The position numbers and the translations under genes were made by a program. A stretch of DNA of 9,101 bases from Candidatus Latescibacterota bacterium (GTDB taxonomy: Bacteria > Krumholzibacteriota > Krumholzibacteriia > Krumholzibacteriales > WJIX01), in contig JAUXHZ010000025.1 of the NCBI GenBank assembly GCA_030621255.1, forward strand, positions 1-9,101. Reading direction: 5' to 3'. The notes under the pieces were generated by a model. That model worked only from the letters and a program-made list of their open reading frames with translations. It ran no database searches and was not told the DNA's origin. Below, one piece after another: positions 1 to 6,438 of this stretch (positions are counted from its first letter, which is position 1; every line of letters starts with the position of its first letter).

Positions 1-264
1 AAGGTTTGCGGAAAAGCGGGAGTCTACGGTTTGATTACGATGGGGAAAGAGAGTGTTGAATTGAGCAGGGAAGCATCGGTGCAGAGAAAGGCCCCTGAAA
101 TAATCAGCCATTTCATGGATATTAAAAAATTATCCTGTTACCTGAATGAATTATTAGGCAAAGGAGATGCGGTGCTGATTAAAGGATCAAGAAATATGGA
201 GATGTGGAGATTAATAGATGAAATTGAAAAATTGAGAGAAATTCCAAGAAGGAGAATTGACTGA
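1..264 (+). CDS. murF: UDP-N-acetylmuramoyl-tripeptide--D-alanyl-D-alanine ligase MurF, C-terminal part
   Basis: This is the 3' end of a gene cut by the window edge: 87 codons are open from base 1 to a TGA at 262-264. MurF is a cytoplasmic ATP-dependent ligase that adds D-Ala-D-Ala to the UDP-MurNAc-tripeptide, giving the pentapeptide used by MraY. Only the last part of the C-terminal Mur ligase domain is visible. The clearest landmark is GDAVLIKGSRNMEM (codons about 55-68), matching the family's GD-x-VLVKGSR-x-x-x-M signature near the C-terminus. It is followed by a charged helix ending PRRRID. The usual Glu after the signature Met is Trp here, a minor change. The catalytic and ATP-binding domains lie upstream of the window. 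The position immediately before mraY is the standard dcw order and supports the call. MurE could be an alternative from such a short piece, but the KGSR signature and the neighbour favour MurF. Confidence 0.9.
   Translation, partial: KVCGKAGVYGLITMGKESVELSREASVQRKAPEIISHFMDIKKLSCYLNELLGKGDAVLIKGSRNMEMWRLIDEIEKLREIPRRRID
249..254 (+). promoter_or_regulatory. Shine-Dalgarno site of mraY, inside murF
   Basis: AAGGAG lies 9 bases before the mraY ATG and inside the last codons of murF. The murF stop and mraY start share one base (TGATG, 262-266). The arrangement suggests that ribosomes finishing murF help start mraY. Confidence 0.75.
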
Positions 265-1349
265 TGCTGTATCACCTTCTATATCCGCTGAAAGAGTATT
301 TCTTCGCGTTTAATGTTTTCAAATACATAACATTCAGGGCCGCGTATGCTACTGTAACGGCTTTGATTCTCAGTTTTGTTCTCGGCCCGAAGATGATTGT
401 ATGGCTTACAAAAATGCAGATCGGCCAGATAATCAGGCCTGATGGTCCTTCACGGCATTTAAGTAAAGAAGGCACTCCCACGATGGGCGGAGTGCTGATT
501 ATCGGAGCGACAATAATCCCCACATTACTATGGGCAAATTTAAAGAATCCATATATTCAGGTTGTTCTGGTTGTTACATTATGGATCGGGCTGATTGGAT
601 TCTGGGATGATTATCTGAGCGTTGTAAAAAAGCGGCCCAAGGGTTTGGTCGGAAGATATAAGCTGGTTGGGCAATTACTATTTGGAGCTATGCTGGGCGT
701 ATTTCTCTATTTCACACCCCTTGTTCAGGAGCACGCGAGAAGCACGGCTATTCCATTCCTGAAAGATACATATCTGGATTGGAATATTTTTTACATTCCA
801 TTTGTGATGATTGTGGTTACAGGTACTTCAAACGCGGTCAATTTGACCGATGGGCTTGACGGCCTGGCTACGGGAGTTACAACATTCTGCTTTTTGTCCT
901 TTGCTATTCTGGCCTACCTGGCCGGACATGCTGTTTTTGCGGATTATCTCAATATTCTTTTCCAGAAGGGGAGTGGAGAGCTTGCCGTATACTGCATGTC
1001 GGTTGTCGGGGCCGCTCTTGGCTTCCTTTGGTTTAATACTCATCCCGCGAAGATTTTTATGGGGGATACAGGATCCCTTGCGCTTGGCGGAGCTCTTGGA
1101 ACGATTGCCGTTCTGCTGAAAAGCGAATTTCTGCTTTTGATTATTGGCGGCATCTTCGTAATTGAGGCTCTTTCGGTTATTTTGCAGGTTGTTTCCTTTA
1201 GGTTAAGAGGGAAAAGGATCTTTAAAATGGCTCCACTCCATCATCACTTTGAACTAAAGGGATGGAGCGAAGAGCAGGTAGTTGTAAGATTCTGGATTCT
1301 GGCCGCTCTCTTTATGCTGATTGGAATGAGCACATTGAAACTTCGATAA
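264..1349 (+). CDS. mraY: Phospho-N-acetylmuramoyl-pentapeptide transferase (lipid I synthase)
   Basis: MraY is an integral membrane enzyme. It transfers phospho-MurNAc-pentapeptide from UDP to undecaprenyl phosphate, making lipid I on the cytoplasmic face. The 361-residue length is typical (about 360). The N-terminus (MLYHLLYPL, then FNVFKYITFRA) is very close to the family pattern. Further landmarks in order are GTPTMGG at 70-76, the Asp pair in FWDDY (115-116), NAVNLTDGLDGLA around 190-201 with D196 and D199, MGDTGS at 266-271 with D268 as the equivalent of the essential third Asp, and PLHHHFE with the HHH motif at 326-328. About ten hydrophobic segments separate these loops, as expected for the ten-helix fold. 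The ATG start has a good ribosome binding site and overlaps the murF stop by one base. murD follows after 21 bases. Nothing is missing or unusual. WecA-type relatives share the Asp motifs but lack the HHH loop, so the assignment is secure. Confidence 0.98.
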   Translation: MLYHLLYPLKEYFFAFNVFKYITFRAAYATVTALILSFVLGPKMIVWLTKMQIGQIIRPDGPSRHLSKEGTPTMGGVLIIGATIIPTLLWANLKNPYIQVVLVVTLWIGLIGFWDDYLSVVKKRPKGLVGRYKLVGQLLFGAMLGVFLYFTPLVQEHARSTAIPFLKDTYLDWNIFYIPFVMIVVTGTSNAVNLTDGLDGLATGVTTFCFLSFAILAYLAGHAVFADYLNILFQKGSGELAVYCMSVVGAALGFLWFNTHPAKIFMGDTGSLALGGALGTIAVLLKSEFLLLIIGGIFVIEALSVILQVVSFRLRGKRIFKMAPLHHHFELKGWSEEQVVVRFWILAALFMLIGMSTLKLR

Positions 1350-1359
1350 ACAGAAATTT

Positions 1360-1364
1360 AGGAG
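1360..1364 (+). promoter_or_regulatory. Shine-Dalgarno site that supports the TTG start of murD
   Basis: AGGAG sits 6 bases before TTG at 1371 in the short mraY-murD gap. No ATG lies in frame near this point. The next in-frame alternative, GTG at 1410, falls inside the N-terminal VLVLG strand and would remove the conserved beginning of MurD. The site therefore decides the start. Confidence 0.7.
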
Positions 1365-1370
1365 AGAGAT

Positions 1371-2729
1371 TTGTCTGAAAAGATAAGAACAGATTATCAA
1401 AATAAAAATGTGCTTGTGTTGGGGCTCGCGAGAAGCGGTCTTGCAGCGTTGGAATTGCTTGCCGGAAAGGGAGCCAAGATTGCCGGCGCGGACGAAAAGA
1501 GCGATATTTCGATCCCTGACCGGTTTAAAAATGCTGATATTCATCTTGGTTCTTTCCCTTCTGAATTGCTTGAGAACTGCGATGAAGTGATTCTTAGTCC
1601 GGGAATCCGGTCAAATCATCCGATTGTCTCCGAAGCCTTCAATAAATCGATACCTGTAATTTCAGAGCTCGAATTGGGGTGCCGTTTCGCCACGGCAAAG
1701 ATCATCGCGCTTACCGGAACTAATGGAAAATCTACAACAGTTACAATGATAGAACGAATATTAAACGAATCGGGATATTCCGCTATAGCAGCCGGCAATA
1801 TAGGCAAACCCTTCTGCTCGGTAACAGAGGAATTGCCGCGTGAGGGTATATTTGTAATTGAGGTCAGCAGTTTTCAGCTTGAGATGATTTCGGAATTCAA
1901 GCCGGATGTTGCGGGGATACTCAATATGACTCCCGATCACCTGGACAGATATGATTCAGCCGATGACTATTACAGGACAAAAGAGAAAATTACGATGAAC
2001 AACGATAGTAATGATACCTTTTTCTACAATGCCGATGATGACAGATGCAGCCGGGTCGCGGCGGGGTTTAAAGGCAGAGTGATTCCATTTTCATCATCAG
2101 TCAGCCTTGATGATGGTATTTTCCTCTATGGTGACAGCATAGTCCGGGCAAATGATGGTGAGATAAAAGAAGAAATTATGAAGACAAAAGATTTAAAGGT
2201 TATAGGGCTGCACAATGTTGAAAACGCGATGGCCGCTATTGCTTCGGTTCAGGGGCTGGAGGTTTCGGCTGAATCGTGCAGAAAGGCATTATCAGCCTTT
2301 ACAGGGCTTAGACACAGAATGGAGAGGATCGCGGAAATTCAAGGCGTTGAGTATTTCAACGATTCGAAGGCAACAAATGTTGAAGCGACCGTAAAAAGCC
2401 TGACAGGATTGGGCCGTCCTGTTGTTCTTATCGCCGGGGGGCTTGAGAAGGGAAAAGATTTTAAAAGCCTTCTCTCGGTCACTCAAAATATTAAGCATGT
2501 TGTGTTGATAGGCAGCGCGGCCGGCCTGATTGAAAAGGCACTTGAGGGAGTTGTGCCGATTTCACACGCCGGAACTATGTATGAAGCAGTTCAAAAGGCC
2601 AGCGATGTCAGCATCGCCGGATCATATGTTGTTTTGTCCCCGGCCTGTGCCAGTTTTGATATGTTTACCGATTTCAGGCACAGGGGAAACACTTTTGCCG
2701 ATATTGTGAAACAGCTTGGGGTTGACTGA
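1371..2729 (+). CDS. murD: UDP-N-acetylmuramoylalanine--D-glutamate ligase
   Basis: MurD is the cytoplasmic Mur ligase that uses ATP to add D-Glu to UDP-MurNAc-L-Ala. The protein has 452 residues, close to the usual 440-450. Domain 1 binds the UDP substrate: VLVLGLARSG (14-23) and ILSPGIR (74-80). Domain 2 is the ATPase: LTGTNGKSTT (114-123) is the P-loop, followed by EVSSFQLE (164-171) and NMTPDHLDRY (185-194). K204 in YYRTKEK aligns with the carbamylated lysine of the family. The linker and domain 3 show GLRHRMERI (312-320), FNDSKATNVEA (329-339), AGGLEKGKD (355-363) and LSPACASFDMFTDF (422-435). The SPA-x-ASFD-x-F signature is specific to MurD among the ligases. Translation most likely starts at TTG 1371, chosen from the ribosome binding site and the complete N-terminal strand. 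The TGA stop at 2727-2729 almost touches the ftsW start, which suggests coupled translation. Confidence 0.97.
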   Translation: MSEKIRTDYQNKNVLVLGLARSGLAALELLAGKGAKIAGADEKSDISIPDRFKNADIHLGSFPSELLENCDEVILSPGIRSNHPIVSEAFNKSIPVISELELGCRFATAKIIALTGTNGKSTTVTMIERILNESGYSAIAAGNIGKPFCSVTEELPREGIFVIEVSSFQLEMISEFKPDVAGILNMTPDHLDRYDSADDYYRTKEKITMNNDSNDTFFYNADDDRCSRVAAGFKGRVIPFSSSVSLDDGIFLYGDSIVRANDGEIKEEIMKTKDLKVIGLHNVENAMAAIASVQGLEVSAESCRKALSAFTGLRHRMERIAEIQGVEYFNDSKATNVEATVKSLTGLGRPVVLIAGGLEKGKDFKSLLSVTQNIKHVVLIGSAAGLIEKALEGVVPISHAGTMYEAVQKASDVSIAGSYVVLSPACASFDMFTDFRHRGNTFADIVKQLGVD

Positions 2730-2730
2730 A

Positions 2731-3909
2731 GTGAACAGAAGAAAAAAATATGATATGCACTTACTTTGGGCGACACTTATCCTCGCGGTTCTGGGAATGG
2801 TAATGGTTTCGTCCGCTACACAGATAATCGCGAAGGAAAGGTATGATACTCCATATTTCTTTATGCAGCGGGAGATTATGCATCTGGGACTGGGGATGTT
2901 ATGCCTCCTTGTTTGCATGAAAATACCCTTTGAAACCTACAGGAGAATTTCAGCGCTGATGCTTGTTGTTTCCATTGCGTTGCTTGTCGCTGTTCTGGTA
3001 TGGGGGAAGGAGATAAGAGGGGCCAGGAGATGGCTTACGATCGGCAATACTACGATTCAACCTGTTGAGCTTGTTAAGTATTCTTTAGTTATATTCATTG
3101 CTGATTTGATCTCCAGAGGAAGAGGCGGAATCAGAAGTTTCAAGAAGGGTTTTTTACCGATATTTGTCTTTTCAATTGTGATTGCGGTTTTGCTTGTACT
3201 TCAGCCTAATATTAGTAACGCCACTCTGATTATTGGACTTTCCATGATACTGCTCTTTCTCGGCAAGTGCAAATTCACCCATCTGGCGGGGTGTTACGGA
3301 GTTATTATTGTTGCTTCAGCGCCCTATCTTTATTTGAGGCCTCATGTGTATAACAGATTTTTAGCGATATTCAACAGAGGAGATTTCAGTCTTTGCCAGA
3401 ACTGGCACATAAGGCAATCTCTTATTTCTCTAGGATCAGGATTTCTTTTTGGATGCGGATTAGGCAACGGACATCAGAAATTTAACTTTCTTCCTGATGC
3501 CCATACTGATTTTATTTATTCGATTATAGGTGAGGAGCTTGGGATAGTTGGAACACTGTTAGTCCTTGCCCTCTTTGTCTTTATATTCTTCAGGGCTTTA
3601 AGAATCGCGCGAAATGTTTCAAATACATTCGGCCGTTTTCTCGCGCTTGGAATAGGATTGGTGATCTTCTCCACAGCACTGATCAATATAGCTATGAGCA
3701 TCGGATTACTTCCGACAATAGGGCTTCCATTGCCATTTGTAAGTTATGGCGGGACTTCTCTTGTGATGTCATTGGCGGCAACAGGTGTTTTGTTGAATAT
3801 ATCGCAGAATGAAAAAAAGAAAACTGAACGCGGTTTCTTCCAGAGCGCGGTAAAGAGCACACATCCTGTATTTGCAAGACGAGTTGTAAAGAAGGAGGGG
3901 GCTCGATAA
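2731..3909 (+). CDS. ftsW: SEDS-family septal peptidoglycan glycosyltransferase FtsW
   Basis: FtsW is a multi-pass membrane glycosyltransferase that polymerises lipid II at the septum with its class B PBP partner (FtsI). About ten hydrophobic segments are visible. SEDS landmarks, numbered from GTG 2731 (392 residues), are GARRW at 97-101, IQPVELVK at 109-116 (usually QPSELAK), QSLISLGSG around 229-237, GCGLGNG at 241-247, and the extracellular loop PDAHTDF with D260, the equivalent of the catalytic Asp. GEELG at 267-271 and LPFVSYGGTS at 334-343 follow. The usual QPDxGT loop reads QPNISN (158-163). A basic cytoplasmic tail of about 30 residues ends the protein. The start is uncertain. GTG 2731 is one base after the murD stop and fits the family N-terminus; in-frame TTG codons at 2716 and 2722 and ATG 2755 are alternatives. 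Upstream there is only a weak GGGG, so reinitiation after murD is likely. RodA is the main alternative, but the place between murD and murG argues for FtsW. Confidence 0.95.
   Translation: MNRRKKYDMHLLWATLILAVLGMVMVSSATQIIAKERYDTPYFFMQREIMHLGLGMLCLLVCMKIPFETYRRISALMLVVSIALLVAVLVWGKEIRGARRWLTIGNTTIQPVELVKYSLVIFIADLISRGRGGIRSFKKGFLPIFVFSIVIAVLLVLQPNISNATLIIGLSMILLFLGKCKFTHLAGCYGVIIVASAPYLYLRPHVYNRFLAIFNRGDFSLCQNWHIRQSLISLGSGFLFGCGLGNGHQKFNFLPDAHTDFIYSIIGEELGIVGTLLVLALFVFIFFRALRIARNVSNTFGRFLALGIGLVIFSTALINIAMSIGLLPTIGLPLPFVSYGGTSLVMSLAATGVLLNISQNEKKKTERGFFQSAVKSTHPVFARRVVKKEGAR
3892..3898 (+). promoter_or_regulatory. Shine-Dalgarno site of murG, inside the end of ftsW
   Basis: AAGGAGG lies 11 bases before the murG ATG, within the last codons of ftsW. 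The ftsW TAA (3907-3909) is directly followed by ATG (3910) with no gap. This is a strong site at slightly long spacing. Confidence 0.7.
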
Positions 3910-5025
3910 ATGAAGGTTATTTTTACTGGAGGAGGCACCGGAGGGCATCTTTATCCGGCTTTGGCATTGGCTGATGAGATGAAGTCGAGGATTCACCCCT
4001 TTGAGGCTTTGTTTGTCGGTACGAAGTTGGGTATGGAATCAATAATCGTGCGGAAGTATGGATATGACACTAAATTTATTAGTTCACGGGGAATGAGAGG
4101 CAAGAAGATTTTCGGTTTGATAAATACGGCATTCAGTTTGATGGCGGGAATATTACAGGCCTTTATTATTCAATTGAGATTTAAACCGGATATAGTTCTC
4201 GGTTTTGGAGGATATGCCAGCGCTGCTGTTGTAATCTCTTCATCTATATCAAGATGCGGTGTAATGCTCCAGGAGCAGAATTCGATTCCCGGGTTTACGA
4301 ACAAGGTTTTGTCCAGGATGGCCGACCGAGTATATCTCGGCTTTGATAGTGCCGCAAAATATTTTAAAAAGAAAAACAATCTGGTTATAACCGGTAATCC
4401 GCTGCGCAGAATAATGACTGATGAATATAAGGGAAACCCTTTAGAATCGTTTGGATTGAAAGAAGATCTTCCTACTCTTTTGGTGTTTGGGGGAAGTCAG
4501 GGAGCGCGTTCTCTTAACCGCGCGGCGGTTGAATACTTTCTCTCCAATAGAGACGTCCAGGGGATAATTCAAACAGGTTCCAGCGAATATGAATGGGTAA
4601 AAGAGAGGCTCGGAGAGGTGACTGAAAGGGTGTTTGTTTCTGATTATATATTGAATATCCGGGATGCTTATGAAGTCTCTGATATTGCTCTAGCGAGGGC
4701 GGGAGCGCTGAGTGTTTCAGAACTTGCCGCTGTAGGGCTTCCATCAATACTCGTACCCTATCCTCATTCCGTTGATGATCATCAGATTTATAACGCGCGG
4801 TTTCTCGCGAGTGCCGGCGCGGCTGTAATTATAAATGATTCTGAATTGGATGGAGAAAGACTTGAAAGTGTAATAAGCGGGTTTTTAAAGGATCCCGACA
4901 GACTTGAAGAGATGAAGAAATCCGCCCTGAAGGCGGGTGTCAGGGATGCCGCCTCCAGAATTGTGGATGATATCATGGAATTTACCGGGAAAGGTTTAAA
5001 GGATAACCCGGGGGGCGTATCGTGA
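3910..5025 (+). CDS. murG: UDP-GlcNAc:lipid I N-acetylglucosaminyltransferase MurG
   Basis: MurG is a peripheral inner-membrane GT-B glycosyltransferase. It adds GlcNAc from UDP-GlcNAc to lipid I, giving lipid II, the substrate of FtsW and the PBPs. Length is 371 residues, slightly above the usual 355-365. The N-terminal acceptor domain begins with the glycine loop TGGGTGGHLYPALA (6-19), followed by GFGGYAS (98-104) and LQEQNSIPGFTNK (120-132). This last contains the EQN motif of the family. The C-terminal donor domain shows FGGSQGARSLN (193-203), QTGSSEYE (221-228), and the UDP-GlcNAc site ARAGALSVSELAAVGLPSI (262-280) with PYPHSVDDHQ (283-292). The last dozen residues are polar and poorly conserved. 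The gene starts directly after the ftsW stop, with a strong ribosome binding site in ftsW. Its stop (TGA 5023-5025) overlaps a GTG that opens a 12-codon frame running to murC. Confidence 0.98.
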   Translation: MKVIFTGGGTGGHLYPALALADEMKSRIHPFEALFVGTKLGMESIIVRKYGYDTKFISSRGMRGKKIFGLINTAFSLMAGILQAFIIQLRFKPDIVLGFGGYASAAVVISSSISRCGVMLQEQNSIPGFTNKVLSRMADRVYLGFDSAAKYFKKKNNLVITGNPLRRIMTDEYKGNPLESFGLKEDLPTLLVFGGSQGARSLNRAAVEYFLSNRDVQGIIQTGSSEYEWVKERLGEVTERVFVSDYILNIRDAYEVSDIALARAGALSVSELAAVGLPSILVPYPHSVDDHQIYNARFLASAGAAVIINDSELDGERLESVISGFLKDPDRLEEMKKSALKAGVRDAASRIVDDIMEFTGKGLKDNPGGVS

Positions 5026-5060
5026 GTGACAGGGAAAGAGATTTTAGATCGAAAGAGTAG
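5022..5060 (+). other. 12-codon reading frame in the murG-murC gap, possible coupling peptide
   Basis: A GTG at 5022 overlaps the murG stop (GTGA) and opens a 12-codon frame ending at TAG 5058-5060, three bases before the murC ATG. The encoded peptide would be MSDRERDFRSKE. A G-rich run at 5010-5015, six bases upstream, could act as a weak ribosome binding site. The visible geometry (overlapping start and stop, then stop next to start) could carry ribosomes from murG to murC. A frame this short can arise by chance, and there is no evidence of a peptide function. Confidence 0.25.
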
Positions 5061-5063
5061 GAT

Positions 5064-6434
5064 ATGCTGGGAAAAACAAAACATATTCATTTTATCGGTA
5101 TCGGCGGAATCGGCATGAGCGGAATCGCGGAAGTGTTGATCAACCTCGGATTTGAAGTTTCCGGCTCCGATCTGAGCAGTACCGCGGTAACAAAACACCT
5201 GCAATCGCTGGGCGCGAAGATTTGGAAGGGGCATAGTAGAAAGAATATTAATAATTGCGATATAGTTGTTGTTTCTTCCGCCGTAGCGCCCTCAAACCCT
5301 GAAGTTACTGAAGCCATCGAGAGGGATATCCCGGTTATTCCGCGTTCCGATATGCTTGGAGAATTGATGACTATCAGGGAGGGTATTGCTATAGCGGGGG
5401 CCCATGGCAAAACCACTACTACATCTATAGCCGCGGAGGTTGTCAGAAGAGCGGGGCTTGATCCTACTGTTATTGTAGGAGGAAGGGTTAAGGCGTTAAA
5501 GGCTAATGCGAGGCTTGGCAAAGGTAAATTTATCATAGCGGAAGTAGATGAAAGTGATGGCAACTTTGTAAGGTTGTCTCCTGTTATCGCGATAATTACA
5601 AATATTGATAGAGAACATATAGATTTTTACGGCGGACTGAATAATATCTATGAGGCTTTTATAACTTTTGCCGGACGTGTTCCCTTTCACGGAGCCGTAA
5701 TATGCTGTCTGGATAACCCTCATGTAAGGACAATTATCCCGAAGATAGATCGCAGGATTATCACATTCGGGCTGGATGATAAAGCTGATGTTCAGGGAGT
5801 AATCAAGGAGTCTAGGGAAGAGGGAACGATCTTTTCGCTTTTGGTAAACGGCGTAAAAAAAGGGGATTTATTTATTAATATTCCCGGACATTATAATGTT
5901 CTAAACGCTTTGGGTGTTTGCGCTTTGGCAGAGGAGCTTGGGATTGGCTTTGATATTCTCAAAACCGGATTGGCGAACTTTCAGGGTGTCGGCAGGCGAT
6001 TCGAATATAAAGGTGAAAGAGATGGAATTCTTTTCATTGATGATTATGCTCATCATCCCACTGAGATTCAGTGTGTAATAGAAACAGCCAGAAAGAATTT
6101 TTCAAGACGAATCGTTGCCGTTTTTCAACCGCATAGATATACACGTACACGGGATTTACATTTAGAGTTTGACGCATGTTTTAATTTGGCGGATCAGGTG
6201 TTTGTTACGGATGTGTATGCCGCCGGGGAACACTCGCTTCCAGGGATAACCGGAGATCTTATTTACAGGGCTGTTTTAAGGAGCAAGGCCGGTAATGTTG
6301 ATTACTTACCGGACAGGGGCGACTTAAAGATAGCTGTATCAGGGCTTATAAAAGATGGAGACCTTGTATTAACCCTTGGCGCCGGAGATATCTGGCGTCT
6401 GGGAGAAGAAATTTTAGAGGAGAAAGGATTGTAA
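5064..6434 (+). CDS. murC: UDP-N-acetylmuramate--L-alanine ligase
   Basis: MurC catalyses the first ligase step of the cytoplasmic pathway, adding L-Ala to UDP-MurNAc with ATP. The 456 residues match the usual 450-490. Domain 1 carries the UDP-binding glycine loop HFIGIGGIGMSGIAEVL (9-25). Domain 2 has the P-loop AGAHGKTTTT (111-120), AEVDESDG (159-166) and TNIDREHIDFYG (179-190). GHYNVLNALG (275-284) and GVGRRFEYKG (308-317) lead into domain 3, which shows DDYAHHPTEI (326-335), FQPHRYTRT (354-362), DVYAAGE (383-389) and LTLGAGDIW (436-444). AHGKTTT, AHHPTE and QPHRYTRT are MurC/Mpl hallmarks; Mpl is very unlikely inside a dcw cluster. A GAAAGAG six bases before ATG 5064 is a plausible ribosome binding site. 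ftsQ follows after four bases; murB and ddl, often found here, are absent. An A7 run at 5855-5861 precedes GGGG. Confidence 0.97.
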   Translation: MLGKTKHIHFIGIGGIGMSGIAEVLINLGFEVSGSDLSSTAVTKHLQSLGAKIWKGHSRKNINNCDIVVVSSAVAPSNPEVTEAIERDIPVIPRSDMLGELMTIREGIAIAGAHGKTTTTSIAAEVVRRAGLDPTVIVGGRVKALKANARLGKGKFIIAEVDESDGNFVRLSPVIAIITNIDREHIDFYGGLNNIYEAFITFAGRVPFHGAVICCLDNPHVRTIIPKIDRRIITFGLDDKADVQGVIKESREEGTIFSLLVNGVKKGDLFINIPGHYNVLNALGVCALAEELGIGFDILKTGLANFQGVGRRFEYKGERDGILFIDDYAHHPTEIQCVIETARKNFSRRIVAVFQPHRYTRTRDLHLEFDACFNLADQVFVTDVYAAGEHSLPGITGDLIYRAVLRSKAGNVDYLPDRGDLKIAVSGLIKDGDLVLTLGAGDIWRLGEEILEEKGL

Positions 6435-6438
6435 GGGG

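Noticed and set aside
850..1119. 89-codon frame on the + strand inside mraY
   Set aside because: It is an out-of-frame reading of a conserved membrane segment region; the Leu/Trp-rich translation has no family signature.
1254..1544. 96-codon antisense open frame across the mraY-murD junction
   Set aside because: It shows no recognisable domain or convincing ribosome binding site, and its ends fall inside two conserved genes.
2716..2730. Longer FtsW starting at TTG 2716 or TTG 2722
   Set aside because: Both would overlap the murD end without a ribosome binding site and add non-conserved residues. GTG 2731 fits the family N-terminus better, though the earlier starts cannot be excluded.
2722..2754. 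Promoter-like TTGACT and TATGAT at the murD-ftsW junction
   Set aside because: The spacer is 21 bases, well over the usual 16-18. The hexamers are explained by the coding sequence around the murD stop and the ftsW start.
4788..5563. Two long antisense open frames (4788-5234 and 5087-5563, 148 and 158 codons) on the - strand
   Set aside because: They lie opposite murG and murC and are low-complexity, Ser/Pro/Ile-rich translations. This is typical of reverse-complemented codons, and they overlap each other.
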